Shown here one piece after another: positions 17,979-27,021 of a stretch of 64,000 nucleotides of DNA. Under the pieces are notes generated by a model that did not search any database, was not told the origin of the DNA, and saw nothing but the letters and a program-made list of their open reading frames with translations. Every line of letters starts with the position of its first letter. Position 1 is the first letter of the stretch. Source of the stretch: Legionella anisa (GTDB lineage Bacteria; Pseudomonadota; Gammaproteobacteria; Legionellales; Legionellaceae); contig NZ_LNXS01000029.1 in the NCBI RefSeq assembly GCF_001467525.1, positions 376,330 to 440,329 on the forward strand. The letters run 5' to 3'. Position numbers and translations under genes: made by a program.

Positions 17979-19184
17979 TCATAACTGTTCTTGTAGCTTT
18001 GGCAAAGCAATTTCACAAACCAAATCAGGAATCACTCCCCCAAACCCTCGTGCATATCGTGCTAAAAGGTTTTTTAAAGCAGGAATATTATCAAGAGCAA
18101 TCAATCCCAACCCACGAGCCACACCTAATCCCGGGAAACGACTGGTAAATACTTGAATTAAACCATCTGTTAAACGGGTAATAATTTTTTGATCATGCGA
18201 TCTTAGCCGCACATAATGATGCAACATCTCTGCATTAAGCCCTTGTTCAGCAATGCATTGAGCTAAAGTAGCCACATCCCTAAGTCCCAGATTAAAACCT
18301 TGCCCAGCTACTGGATGCAACGTATGAGCGGCATTGCCTACAAAAACTACTGGCCATTTGATTTGCATTGGCATTAAAACTTGTTGTAAAGGATAAGAAA
18401 AACGTTTACCGACTTTAGCAAAACGACCTAAACGATAACCAAAAGTCTGTTGTAATTCCTTTAAGAATTCAGTCTCAGATAAAGACAACAAATGCTCTGC
18501 CTCTTTGTGAGAAACAGCCCAAACCAAAGACATTCTATTTTCTTGCATGGGTAAAAGTGCCAAAGGTCCACGCGCAGTAAAACGCTCATAAGCACGGTAC
18601 TCATGCGGCTTAAGCAAACCCACATTAGCTACAATCGCGTGTTGGCCATAAAGCTTAGTCTTTGCCGATAATGAACAAAAACGACGCACCGCAGATTGTG
18701 CACCATCTGCAGCAACAATGAGGCGTGCAGCAACATTTATTTCTCCAGAATCCGTAAGAATTGTTGCTGAATGGTTCTCATAGTCCAAAGAGTGTAAGCT
18801 TGCTGGAGCAATAAGCCGGTCATGAGGTAATAATTGATGCAAAGCCTGATTTATATGTTGCATTTCTGCAACGTAGCCCAAAGGGGCATTCAATTCACCT
18901 TGCAGACGCGATATCCCAAAATGATGCTGATCGGAAACATGGATTGTGTTTATTGCCGTTACATGATCTTTAAGGAGATCCCAAACTCCAAGCATATTTA
19001 AAATACGCCGACTTGCAGGTGAGAGTGCCAAGGATCGTGCATCAAAATCAGATTTTATTTTATCACTAAACGGGTTGGCTTCTACCAACAAAGTGCTATA
19101 GCCCGATTCTTGTAAAGCAAGCATTAAGGTTGCACCTGTTAAACCACCACCGATAACCAATATATCAATTTCTTTATTAATCAC
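17979..19184 (-). CDS. ubiH: 2-octaprenyl-6-methoxyphenol hydroxylase UbiH
   Basis: A 401-aa FAD-dependent aromatic hydroxylase of ubiquinone synthesis, acting at the inner membrane. It has the N-terminal dinucleotide fold VIGGGLTGATLMLALQESG, the central VAADGAQSAVRR and the second FAD motif FVGNAAHTLHPVAGQGFN. It overlaps the 3' end of pepP by 8 bp and is followed by a paralogue, matching the gammaproteobacterial pepP-ubiH-ubiI order. Confidence 0.92.
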   Translation of the reverse strand: MINKEIDILVIGGGLTGATLMLALQESGYSTLLVEANPFSDKIKSDFDARSLALSPASRRILNMLGVWDLLKDHVTAINTIHVSDQHHFGISRLQGELNAPLGYVAEMQHINQALHQLLPHDRLIAPASLHSLDYENHSATILTDSGEINVAARLIVAADGAQSAVRRFCSLSAKTKLYGQHAIVANVGLLKPHEYRAYERFTARGPLALLPMQENRMSLVWAVSHKEAEHLLSLSETEFLKELQQTFGYRLGRFAKVGKRFSYPLQQVLMPMQIKWPVVFVGNAAHTLHPVAGQGFNLGLRDVATLAQCIAEQGLNAEMLHHYVRLRSHDQKIITRLTDGLIQVFTSRFPGLGVARGLGLIALDNIPALKNLLARYARGFGGVIPDLVCEIALPKLQEQL

Positions 19185-20484
19185 GCATTAATGCCTCAAT
19201 CTCATGTACATCCACAGGCAATGCTGCTGTTAATACTTCATGGCCTGTTTTTGTTACAACTACATCATCCTCAATACGCACACCGATACCCCACCAGCGT
19301 TTATCTACTCCTGCAGTATTCGAACTAATGTATAACCCCGGTTCAACCGTTAAAACCATTCCGGCTTCTAAAGACCGCCATTCGCCATTAATTTTATAAA
19401 GACCACAATCATGTACATCAAGTCCCAACCAATGTCCGGAATTATGCATGTAGAACGGTTTATAAGCCTCTTTAGCAATGAGTTCGTCCACATCTCCCTG
19501 CAAAATGCCCAACTCATTTAGTCCTTCGGTTAAAATACGTACCATAATTTGCTGCACTGCATTCCAGGGCAGACCGGGCTTAATTGCCGCGATTCCTGCT
19601 TTTTGTGCTTTGAGTACCAATTCATAGATATTTTTTTGTTCTGGACTGAATTTACCATTGATTGGAAATGTTCTCGTAATATCAGCAGCATAATTTTCAT
19701 ACTCCCCCCCTGCATCAATGAGCACCAAACTACCTCGATGTAAGGGTTTACTATTCTCTGTGTAATGGAGTACACACGCATTTTCGCCACCGCCTACAAT
19801 AGGATCATAGGCCACACTGCGGCAACCATGACGACTGAATTCATAAACAAGCTCTGCTTCCAGTTGATACTCATGTTCCAAATGTTTGCAACGACGCATT
19901 GCATGCTCATGTGCTTTAACGGAAATACTTGCTGCTTGGCGCATTAATTCCAGTTCGGCATCACTTTTAAATAAACGCATTTCACCTAATATAGGCTCCA
20001 AATCACACAACTGGTCAGGAACTTTAACTCCTCGTCGTACTTGATCCTTAAGTGCGGCCAATGATTGCATGATGGTTTTTTCTATTTCTGAACTTCGGGC
20101 AAGAGCGTAATAAATCGCTGATTTTCCATTTAATAATTTGGGTAATTCTTCGGCAATACTGTCTATTGGAAAAGCGGCTTGCATACCCAGTTCAGACAAT
20201 GCCCCATCCTGTCCTAGACGTTTTCCAGTCCATTGCTCTTCTGCAGGATTACGTGAACGATTAAATAAAATACTCTGTGTATTCGTTCCTGTTATAAGAA
20301 CCAATAATGCATCAGGCTCATTATATCCAGTTAAATAATAAAAATGGCTATCTTGTCGAAAACGATAATGTGCATCACCATTACGTAATACTTCGCGAGC
20401 AGCAGGAATAATGGCGATGCTGTCCTTAGGCAGTTTCTGCGCCAATTTGCTTCTTCTTGCTTGATATTCGTGTTGGGAAATCAT
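19177..20484 (-). CDS. pepP: Xaa-Pro aminopeptidase P
   Basis: A 435-aa cytosolic metallopeptidase that removes N-terminal residues preceding proline. It has an N-terminal creatinase-like domain (DSHFYYLTGYNEPDA) and a C-terminal pita-bread domain. The expected dimetal ligands are all visible: DAGGEYENYAADITRTFP (two Asp), HNSGHWLGLDVHDCG (His), TVEPGLY (Glu) and RIEDDVVVT (Glu). It is located between ygfB and ubiH as in E. coli. Confidence 0.96.
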   Translation of the reverse strand: MISQHEYQARRSKLAQKLPKDSIAIIPAAREVLRNGDAHYRFRQDSHFYYLTGYNEPDALLVLITGTNTQSILFNRSRNPAEEQWTGKRLGQDGALSELGMQAAFPIDSIAEELPKLLNGKSAIYYALARSSEIEKTIMQSLAALKDQVRRGVKVPDQLCDLEPILGEMRLFKSDAELELMRQAASISVKAHEHAMRRCKHLEHEYQLEAELVYEFSRHGCRSVAYDPIVGGGENACVLHYTENSKPLHRGSLVLIDAGGEYENYAADITRTFPINGKFSPEQKNIYELVLKAQKAGIAAIKPGLPWNAVQQIMVRILTEGLNELGILQGDVDELIAKEAYKPFYMHNSGHWLGLDVHDCGLYKINGEWRSLEAGMVLTVEPGLYISSNTAGVDKRWWGIGVRIEDDVVVTKTGHEVLTAALPVDVHEIEALMRD

Positions 20485-20497
20485 AGTAACATCCTTT

Positions 20498-21088
20498 TTA
20501 ATGAGTTATTCCAGTATGACCGCCACGTTCTTTCTCATTCATTACTAAATCACTGTGTAAACGAAGGACGGCCATTCGTGCGTATTCACTGACTTCCATT
20601 AATGCACGCTCATCTTCTTCGTCTACATCCAATGTATCACAATCAAGTTCAGCAAACTCAATAAGATGCTGAAATGCATCTTGTGCTTCTTCGTCATGAA
20701 ATTGGTTGGCGCTAATGCCAGCTAAAGTCAAGGCTTGAGTAAAACCTTCACACCATTCACTAAAAGCTTGCGCTCGTACCAGCAAGGACTCCTCATCATC
20801 AGGCAGCATCATTTCAAATTCAAAATCCATGGTATTAATTTGTTGCTGGCTTATAGAAAAAACAGAAAACATAGCTAAAACAGCATTACGGCTGGCTTCG
20901 TCTTTTTTATTATTCAATAAAGCACGTAAATATGCCTCGCCTTGACTGTCAGCACCGGCACAGAGGTAGCCACACATCATCCCATGCAATAAACTGGTAG
21001 ATATGTGCAACATCAAGACAGCAATCGTTGCAGAAAATTCATCATGATCGGGCAAATGCAAATGTTCTCTTTCTTCAGACATATTCAA
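20498..21088 (-). CDS. ygfB: UPF0149 family protein YgfB
   Basis: A 196-aa acidic, helical cytosolic protein of the YecA/YgfB family. It shows SLLHGMMCGYLCAG near residue 35, the SEWCEGFTQALTLAG motif, and the late DALDVDEEDE-type acidic patch with EVSEYARMAVL. No enzyme activity is known for the family. It starts the pepP-ubiH-ubiI operon and diverges from zapA, a conserved arrangement. Confidence 0.92.
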   Translation of the reverse strand: MNMSEEREHLHLPDHDEFSATIAVLMLHISTSLLHGMMCGYLCAGADSQGEAYLRALLNNKKDEASRNAVLAMFSVFSISQQQINTMDFEFEMMLPDDEESLLVRAQAFSEWCEGFTQALTLAGISANQFHDEEAQDAFQHLIEFAELDCDTLDVDEEDERALMEVSEYARMAVLRLHSDLVMNEKERGGHTGITH

Positions 21089-21215
21089 CTCATTTATAAA
21101 AAATACCCCATGATAACCGATTTAACGCCAGCGTTCACCCTACTAATTGCTGCTTGCGAGCAAAATTGTTACTATTCACACACGCTCTCTATGGAATTGC
21201 AAAGGTCTTATTATT

Positions 21216-21539
21216 ATGACGCAGATGAAATCGTGTACTGTCAAACTACTCAATAAAACTTATGAAATTAAGTGCCCAGAAGGCGAAGAACCTAATTTGC
21301 TGCTTGCAGTGCAGAAATTAAATAACCAAATAATGATTAATAAAAAGAAATCAAAGCAGCTGGACAATTTCCAAACCTTGTTACTTGCTGCACTTGATAT
21401 CAGTCATGAATTAATATTATGCAAAAACAAACAAGCACACCAGCAACATCAAGTGACACAATTTATTAACTCACTAGAAAATAAAATCAATAAAATGGTA
21501 GGTGGTGAAATGGTAGACCGTATTCCAGAATTAGATTAA
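21216..21539 (+). CDS. zapA: Cell division protein ZapA
   Basis: A 107-aa protein that binds FtsZ and promotes Z-ring assembly. The ATG at 21216 gives the standard length and the typical N-terminal strand region (CTVKLLNKTYEIKCPEGEE) followed by LLLAVQKLNNQI and a long C-terminal coiled coil. It is divergent from ygfB as in other gammaproteobacteria. In E. coli the 6S RNA gene follows zapA; here only about 100 bp separate zapA from the next gene, and a 6S-like RNA lies 3.3 kb downstream. Confidence 0.9.
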   Translation: MTQMKSCTVKLLNKTYEIKCPEGEEPNLLLAVQKLNNQIMINKKKSKQLDNFQTLLLAALDISHELILCKNKQAHQQHQVTQFINSLENKINKMVGGEMVDRIPELD

Positions 21540-21640
21540 ATTTACTGTAAATTGCAAAAAATGCTTCTCCCGCTTGCTGCAAGTGGGAAGATATTCTCTC
21601 TGAGTTAAGAGGAAACCAACTTTGACTAAAAGGACTTAAA

Positions 21641-23212
21641 ATGAGGCGCCAATGGTATATAGGGTTTGGGATAGCTTTACTCATTATGCTTGCCCTATTT
21701 GCTATGTTTCATAGCATCAAATGGTTTATCGCTTTTCTTATTCCTCTTATTGTGATTTGGATCTACGATCTGATGCAAAAAGAACATACCATTTTACGTA
21801 ACTTCCCAGTTTTAGGCCATGTACGCTATTTTTTAGAGTTTCTTCGCCCAGAAATTCAACAATATTTTATTGCCACTGATGAAAGCGAACTCCCATTTAA
21901 CCGTGAAACACGTTCGCTTATTTATGAGCGTGCAAAAAATACACGTGATACAGTTCCATTTGGTACGGAACGCGACATTTTAAGTGTTGGTTACACTTGG
22001 GCTCTCCACTCCTTAGCTCCGAAACATCATTCAGAAGTTGAATCAAGAATCATGGTAGGAGGGCCGGATTGTCTACAACCATACAGTGCCTCACGCTTTA
22101 ATATTTCCAGCATGAGCTTCGGTGCACTGTCTGGCAAAGCAATTATGGCCATGAATAAGGGAGCGCTCATTGGCGGTTTTTACCAAGCTACCGGTGAAGG
22201 GGGATTAAGTTCCTATCATTTGCAAGGCGGCGATCTGGTATTTCAATTCGGAACGGCCTATTTTGGTTGCCGCGATGCACAAGGAAATTTCGACGAGAAA
22301 GAATTTGCCGCTGAAGCCAATCGTAACGAAGTAAAAATGATAGAAATTAAGCTATCTCAAGGAGCCAAGCCTTCCCATGGAGGCATATTACCTGCCGCCA
22401 AATTAACCGAAGAAATAGCGAACGTAAGAAAAGTATCTATGGGTCATGATGTCATTTCCCCGATGGCTCATTCTGCTTTTACTACTCCTATAGGGTTACT
22501 GCATTTCGTAAAAAAATTACGTGACTTATCCCATGGCAAACCCATAGGGTTTAAATTATGTTTGGGGCGTAGAGATGAATTTCTTGCCATTTGTAAGGCG
22601 ATGTTGAAAACCAACATTTTACCCGATTTCATCACCGTTGATGGTGCAGAAGGAGGAACAGGTGCTGCACCAGAAGAATGCGTTAATTTTATCGGAACTC
22701 CTTTGGAAGCAGGATTAGTCTTTGTACATAATGCATTAGTAGGGATTAACGTACGTGATAAAATACGTATTATTTGCAGTGGTAAAGTTGCAAATGGATT
22801 TGATTTACTGACCAATATCGCCTTAGGTGCCGATATGTGCAATTCAGCAAGAGCGATGATGATGGCTGCTGGTTGTCTGCAGACCAAACAATGCAATGCG
22901 AATACTTGTCCCACAGGTGTGGCGACACAAAATAAACGATTACAATATGGCCTGGTTGTCGATCAGAAAAAACATCAAGTAGCCAATTTTCATAAAAACA
23001 CCATAAAAAGCTTTTTGGAAATGGTGGGGTCACTTGGGTTAGAAAACCCCAGCGATTTGAAACCTAACCACATCATGAGACGAGTAAGCGTGCAAGAGGT
23101 TAAATCCTTTAATGAAATTTATGAGTATCTTACACCGGGTCAATTATTAAGTTCTGACATTCCTAAGAGCTATAAAGCACATTGGGAAATAGCTGATCCT
23201 GAAAAATTTTAA
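21641..23212 (+). CDS. FMN-binding glutamate-synthase-family protein
   Basis: A 523-aa protein with an N-terminal membrane anchor (two spans, about 6-43), followed by the FMN-binding barrel of the glutamate synthase large subunit (GltB-like, YerD group). Visible are QATGEGGLSSYHLQGGDL, the FMN/substrate region TVDGAEGGTGAAPEE, and the cysteine cluster CLQTKQCNANTCPTGVATQ that would hold a 3Fe-4S centre. It lacks the glutaminase and GXGXG domains of true glutamate synthase, so the reaction is uncertain. Confidence 0.9.
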   Translation: MRRQWYIGFGIALLIMLALFAMFHSIKWFIAFLIPLIVIWIYDLMQKEHTILRNFPVLGHVRYFLEFLRPEIQQYFIATDESELPFNRETRSLIYERAKNTRDTVPFGTERDILSVGYTWALHSLAPKHHSEVESRIMVGGPDCLQPYSASRFNISSMSFGALSGKAIMAMNKGALIGGFYQATGEGGLSSYHLQGGDLVFQFGTAYFGCRDAQGNFDEKEFAAEANRNEVKMIEIKLSQGAKPSHGGILPAAKLTEEIANVRKVSMGHDVISPMAHSAFTTPIGLLHFVKKLRDLSHGKPIGFKLCLGRRDEFLAICKAMLKTNILPDFITVDGAEGGTGAAPEECVNFIGTPLEAGLVFVHNALVGINVRDKIRIICSGKVANGFDLLTNIALGADMCNSARAMMMAAGCLQTKQCNANTCPTGVATQNKRLQYGLVVDQKKHQVANFHKNTIKSFLEMVGSLGLENPSDLKPNHIMRRVSVQEVKSFNEIYEYLTPGQLLSSDIPKSYKAHWEIADPEKF

Positions 23213-23374
23213 TTTTCATAAAAAAGCTTCGATTCAGTTCAGCGAAGCATAGGTACTAGTGATTTTTATCTCGCTTGTTGTTTTAGTAATAATGATAGAC
23301 TTGGGGTACTAAAATTTTGGTATTAAAAGATTTTAGTAGGGATGTTAAATTACATAATATAGAGGAAAAGAATA

Positions 23375-23767
23375 ATGCCTAGGTTTTTTGATAATTTCAG
23401 ACAATATATTAATCTGAGAAATGCTTGCATCATTTACAATGGTCTTACAAGCCTTGCAGTATTGTATGATTTGTGGAATAACCCGGATGCTAATCCTTCT
23501 GAGTATGCCATTGATATTTCCATTCATGCGCTTACAGCGGTCATTTTAATGTGTAAGCAGGCACCTGACATGGTTAAGGATGTTGTGATCGCATTAAATA
23601 CTTATAGAGGATTTGATGCTTTATTTAAAGCCATCACACCACTTCCCTCTACAATTCCTTACGTTGCGAATGGCATTGATGTTTTAAACCATTGGTTTAA
23701 TCTAAAAGAGCTTACAAAAGAAGAATCAGAAGAAAACAGACAAGAAGCCCAATGCAAAATACTATAA
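23375..23767 (+). CDS. Small protein, function unknown
   Basis: A 130-aa product with an AGGA ribosome-binding site before the ATG. Two moderately hydrophobic helices (about 15-32 and 45-62) are followed by an amphipathic C-terminal half ending in a charged tail. I recognise no family. A perfect 12-bp hairpin follows 31 bases after the stop. No signal peptide is evident; weak membrane association is possible. Confidence 0.6.
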   Translation: MPRFFDNFRQYINLRNACIIYNGLTSLAVLYDLWNNPDANPSEYAIDISIHALTAVILMCKQAPDMVKDVVIALNTYRGFDALFKAITPLPSTIPYVANGIDVLNHWFNLKELTKEESEENRQEAQCKIL

Positions 23768-23798
23768 GAATGATTCTTATGAATCTGATTCAATTGTA

Positions 23799-23825
23799 GA
23801 AAATAGCTGTAACACAGCTATTTTC
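23799..23825. terminator. Strong 12-bp hairpin, probable bidirectional terminator
   Basis: GAAAATAGCTGT and ACAGCTATTTTC are perfectly complementary around AAC. The A-rich and T-rich ends of the stem would give a U-tract in either direction. It follows the 130-aa gene. Confidence 0.65.
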
Positions 23826-23833
23826 TTATGAAT

Positions 23834-23938
23834 GAAACATAATCACCTTTGCAATGGGCGATTTAACAAAAGAAACCCTTGAGTGTTTTCGCATATCAAT
23901 TAAAGTAAAATCAGATGCCTTGCTTCCTAAAGGCAATC
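23834..23938 (-). pseudogene. Decayed copy of the 5' part of the thioredoxin-fold gene
   Basis: These bases closely resemble 24466-24574, the N-terminal coding part of the neighbouring thioredoxin-fold gene. Both begin AACATAATCACC and share GTAAAATCAG.TGCCTTGCT near the other end. The copy has small insertions, deletions and lost frame. Together with the 6S-like fragment at 23980-24016 it is the remnant of an old duplication. Confidence 0.7.
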
Positions 23939-23979
23939 AAAAAATGAATCGAAATGATTCCCTTCAGTATTTTTTAATA

Positions 23980-24016
23980 CTAACAGCACGAGAAGCATCC
24001 TGAAATCGGCGTCATG
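23980..24016 (+). repeat. Fragment of the downstream 6S-like RNA gene
   Basis: CTAACAGCACGAGAAGCATCCTGAA and the bases after it match 24905-24941 inside the 6S-like RNA with few changes. It lies 42 bp from the thioredoxin-fold pseudogene, whereas the intact pair is 331 bp apart, so the duplicated segment has lost DNA. Confidence 0.65.
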
Positions 24017-24028
24017 GGAAACCGAGTG

Positions 24029-24601
24029 TTATCCATACATGTGATCCTTCCACTTAATATTGCATCCCATGCTTGGTTTTTGTTCAGAGCTTACTGGTTT
24101 TCCAGCAAGAAGATTATCCAGGGCGTTTTGTAGATGGGAGCCAGTCACTGGTTTTTCGTTCCCAGGTGTTGATTCATCCAAACAGCCACGATAAACGCAA
24201 AGCAAATCCTTATCAAAAATATAAAAATCGGGCGTGCATGCAGCTTGATATGCTAGAGCTACCTCTTGGGACTCGTCGTATAAATAAGGAAATGGATAGT
24301 GAAATAGTTCTGCTTCAATTCGCATTTTTTCTGGACCATCCGCAGGATATTTTTCTGCATCATTAGAACTGATCGCCACAAATTGAATTCCTTTTTTCTG
24401 ATACGTTTCAGCCAAGTCTACTATTTTTGTTTGAATATGTTTCACATAGGGACAATGATTGCATAAAAACATAATCACCGTAGCAATGGGTGATTTAATC
24501 TGAGCAAGGGAAACCCATTGATCGTTGCGAGTATCCACTAAAGTAAAATCAGGTGCCTTGCTCCCCAAGGGAAGCATATTTGATGCAGTTGCTACCATCA
24601 T
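24029..24601 (-). CDS. Thioredoxin-fold (peroxiredoxin-like) protein
   Basis: A 190-aa cytosolic protein of the AhpC/TSA-like, PRX_like1 group. It starts with MLPLGSKAPDFTLVD, then MFLCNHCPYVKHI, in which the CNHC cysteines are the putative redox pair. FVAISSNDAEKYPADGP and ACTPDFYIFDKD (cis-Pro region) follow. It probably reduces a thiol or peroxide substrate; the exact partner is unknown. A decayed partial copy lies just beyond its 3' end. Confidence 0.9.
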   Translation of the reverse strand: MMVATASNMLPLGSKAPDFTLVDTRNDQWVSLAQIKSPIATVIMFLCNHCPYVKHIQTKIVDLAETYQKKGIQFVAISSNDAEKYPADGPEKMRIEAELFHYPFPYLYDESQEVALAYQAACTPDFYIFDKDLLCVYRGCLDESTPGNEKPVTGSHLQNALDNLLAGKPVSSEQKPSMGCNIKWKDHMYG

Positions 24602-24836
24602 AACCTCTTATGTTGGTTGTTCTAATAAAATACAGAAGAACGAATTTTGGTTTGACATTGCCACGACATGGTAAACGATAAATTCTTGGGAATCAAACGC
24701 ACTCTCAATTTTCACTGGTGTTTCCCACTTTCATCAAAAGGTTAATCGCGTACGAGTTTAAAAACTGCACCTTACACATTAGAATGAAGAAAATACAGAG
24801 AGTGAACAGTCCTCTCCACTAAAACCTGCGTCATTC

Positions 24837-24867
24837 TTGACTTTAATCAAGATGGCCGTGGTATAAT
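24837..24867 (+). promoter_or_regulatory. Promoter of the 6S-like RNA
   Basis: TTGACT (24837-24842) and TATAAT (24862-24867) with a 19-base spacer. The -10 is preceded by TGG, giving an extended -10 that compensates for the long spacer. Transcription would start near 24873. Confidence 0.65.
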
Positions 24868-24871
24868 CAGC

Positions 24872-25034
24872 TTAACCCGATAGCAAGAGATTTTAGAACC
24901 AATGCTAACAGCATGGGAAGCATCCTGAAGCCGGCGTTGTGCAGGCCCACCTTGAGTGGGAAGCCTGAACCGACTCATCCGCTACCCACTTGAACTCCAG
25001 GGTTCATAATCCATGCCTGTCGGGCTCTTCTCAT
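24872..25034 (+). ncRNA. ssrS: Probable 6S RNA
   Basis: There is no open reading frame, but a strong promoter stands just upstream. The ends pair: CCCGATAG (24876-24883) with CTGTCGGG (25017-25024), with one G-U pair. An apical hairpin is formed by CAGGC/GCCTG (24942-24946, 24963-24967) continuing as CCAC/GTGG. A small hairpin TGAAC/GTTCA (24991-24995, 25002-25006) sits on the 3' side, where 6S RNA has one. CACTTGAAC..CAGGGTTCA resembles the E. coli 6S segment CACCTTGAACCAAGGGTTCA, and both are followed by GCCTG. 6S RNA binds sigma-70 RNA polymerase. The call rests on structure and this similarity only. Confidence 0.62.
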
Positions 25035-25156
25035 TAAATTATCCCAACAATAGAACTTAGCACGTATCAATTAGTCTTGGCTCCCAAAATCGTTCCATAA
25101 TGCATTGTCATTAGAAAATTAGCCTTTTTACTAGGATCTGATTCCATTAACGCGTC

Positions 25157-25224
25157 AACCCCATAAAGCAAAAAATACGTAGATTAATTCAGCTTTCTAT
25201 AAGCTTGAGATCGGATAATAAATG
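25157..25224 (+). promoter_or_regulatory. Upstream block A, shared by two effector-like genes
   Basis: About 68 bases running from AACCCCATAAAG to GGATAATAAATG, closely similar to 27324-27393 upstream of the QxE transferase-like gene. Common words are CGTAGAT.AATTCA, TCTATAAGC and GGATAATAAATG. It lies about 40 bp before its gene. It is either a duplicated promoter or a shared regulator site. Confidence 0.55.
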
Positions 25225-25264
25225 GTAAATAAGTCATGTTAAATTGAATTAAAAAAGGAATATT

Positions 25265-26929
25265 ATGTTTTCAAGAATGATAAACAGCTCTCGACTTGCC
25301 CGCACATCGCATATACGCCGCCATTCCATGTTTTCTCATAGTTCTCCTTCTTCTCACGTCCCTGACTTCAAAGGCAAAGATCTGCACAATGAAACGTTAC
25401 AAATAAGAAAGAGATTATTAGACGCTCTAACTCAAGAGCAATCACTAAGCTCGATGTTTAGCGCATGGCTCAACAAACGACCGATAAAAAGTAGTTTATT
25501 TGAGTTTCGAAAATATTTAACCCAAGATCAGGTTAATTTTGTAAATTTATTGGATGAGAGTTGTTATCAGCTCATCTTAGATGAGCACTTGGCCATACTC
25601 GAGAAATTTTATAAAGCAAAACAACAAGAGCACACTTTTCTTGGAAATCTGTATCGTAAAATCACTTTTGAAGAGATGATATGTCGATTAATCAAAGCAC
25701 GATATGAGGCTGCATATCAAGACGGTCGGCTGCTTTATTATAGAAATGGGCATCAAGAGTTAATGGAGCCGCTGCAGCATCTTTCTGACCGCGATAAACT
25801 ATTAGCTGTTGGTACTCCAGAGGATAAAAGTAAGTTATACGAACATTATTTAACCATGGAGGAAAGCGCATTATCCCACTTAGTTTCTGCCAATGGTTAT
25901 TTTTTGCCAATTGAAAATGGAGTTCGATATAGGAACAATGGAGTAATTCCTAATTACCGTTCGGGAAATGCGCTTCAAGAATTAGAAAAAGCGCATTTGG
26001 GGCCAGTACTTATTAATTATGCGGTAGGTCCAGAACTAAGAAACGGACAAAGTTTGCACTATGATGCATTAATGTGCTTGGAATACGCTGATGAAAAACC
26101 AGGGCACCCACATTATGATAGGCGAACAAAAGCATTAAATCACAAAAGTTTTGCGTCGGTTGTCCAAGATCTCTATGGGGATGAATACCCGCAAGGACCT
26201 AAGTCAAAGGAGGCATGCCAGTTAATCAAATTTAAATTGCCTCAAGGAGAGTTTGGTTTTAAAGAAGCTTATTTCTATGTCAATGCTTATAAAACCAGAC
26301 TGAGACATACTCTGAAACAAACACTTATGGCGAGTGATCTCTTTATGCTGGAACCAGGTGTGATCCGCCTAAAAGGTCTTGGTTTGGGTGCCTTTGGCAT
26401 TAGTTCATTAGAGAGTTTATTAGAATCTTTATATCTGGAAGTTTTAAATGAATTGTTAAGCACTTTGCCGCTTCAAAAAATTAATAAAATTGAATTAATT
26501 AATTTTCCTTCCTTAATGAAACGCTTTGATTTGCATCCAGACGATTTAGATTACTATATGAATTATGGTAAGGATATGAGTTACCCTGCACAGATAGTGC
26601 ATCCTCGAATTACGGTGGTGCAGAAATTGACCCCTTGCTTAAGTGATGCAGAAGAAGCTTATCTGGCGACACACGTATGTGGCGATAGCATTAGCCGTCC
26701 TGGAAATGAGGGCGCAGTGGGGCTGCCACCTCATAGCAGCGATGAAGCATCCATGTATTATTCTTTAGCAGGAATGAATTCCATGCGGGAACAAACCAAT
26801 GTACCGAATGAACAATTAGTGGGTAAAATTATTGTTACTGATGGTGTACATTGCACAAAATTAGTGGATAAGCTAGAAAGTGAGCTAAGCCCATCCTCAA
26901 ACTCCTCTATAAATCCTTTCTCTATTTAA
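25265..26929 (+). CDS. Large unknown protein of effector-like type
   Basis: A 554-aa protein with AAGGAAT before its ATG, no signal peptide and no clear membrane span. The first 35 residues are Ser/Arg/His-rich and likely disordered. Near the C-terminus the segment CGDSISRPGNEGAVGLP followed by SSDEASMYYSLAGMNSM resembles the GNE...EAM segment of the 444-aa product at 14535-15869. The last 20 residues are Ser-rich, as in many Dot/Icm substrates. I do not recognise an enzyme family. Its upstream block is shared with the gene at 27448. Confidence 0.75.
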   Translation: MFSRMINSSRLARTSHIRRHSMFSHSSPSSHVPDFKGKDLHNETLQIRKRLLDALTQEQSLSSMFSAWLNKRPIKSSLFEFRKYLTQDQVNFVNLLDESCYQLILDEHLAILEKFYKAKQQEHTFLGNLYRKITFEEMICRLIKARYEAAYQDGRLLYYRNGHQELMEPLQHLSDRDKLLAVGTPEDKSKLYEHYLTMEESALSHLVSANGYFLPIENGVRYRNNGVIPNYRSGNALQELEKAHLGPVLINYAVGPELRNGQSLHYDALMCLEYADEKPGHPHYDRRTKALNHKSFASVVQDLYGDEYPQGPKSKEACQLIKFKLPQGEFGFKEAYFYVNAYKTRLRHTLKQTLMASDLFMLEPGVIRLKGLGLGAFGISSLESLLESLYLEVLNELLSTLPLQKINKIELINFPSLMKRFDLHPDDLDYYMNYGKDMSYPAQIVHPRITVVQKLTPCLSDAEEAYLATHVCGDSISRPGNEGAVGLPPHSSDEASMYYSLAGMNSMREQTNVPNEQLVGKIIVTDGVHCTKLVDKLESELSPSSNSSINPFSI

Positions 26930-26955
26930 CTGGGGGGAATATCTGAAATTATTTG
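26922..26955 (+). repeat. 34-bp direct repeat, first copy
   Basis: CTATTTAACTG..GGAATATCTG and the bases after it recur at 27151-27184 with only a few changes. This copy includes the stop codon of the 554-aa gene. The pair brackets a hairpin element. Confidence 0.6.
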
Positions 26956-27021
26956 TATTCTGTCCTCCTCTGCGTAGGCGTCTCTTAGTCACAAGTTAAG
27001 AATCTTGGGGAAAAGTTAGCG

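Noticed and set aside
21543..21600. 6S RNA directly after zapA
   Set aside because: Only about 100 bp separate zapA from the next gene, too short for 6S RNA; a small TCCCGCTTG/CAAGTGGGA hairpin is all that is there.
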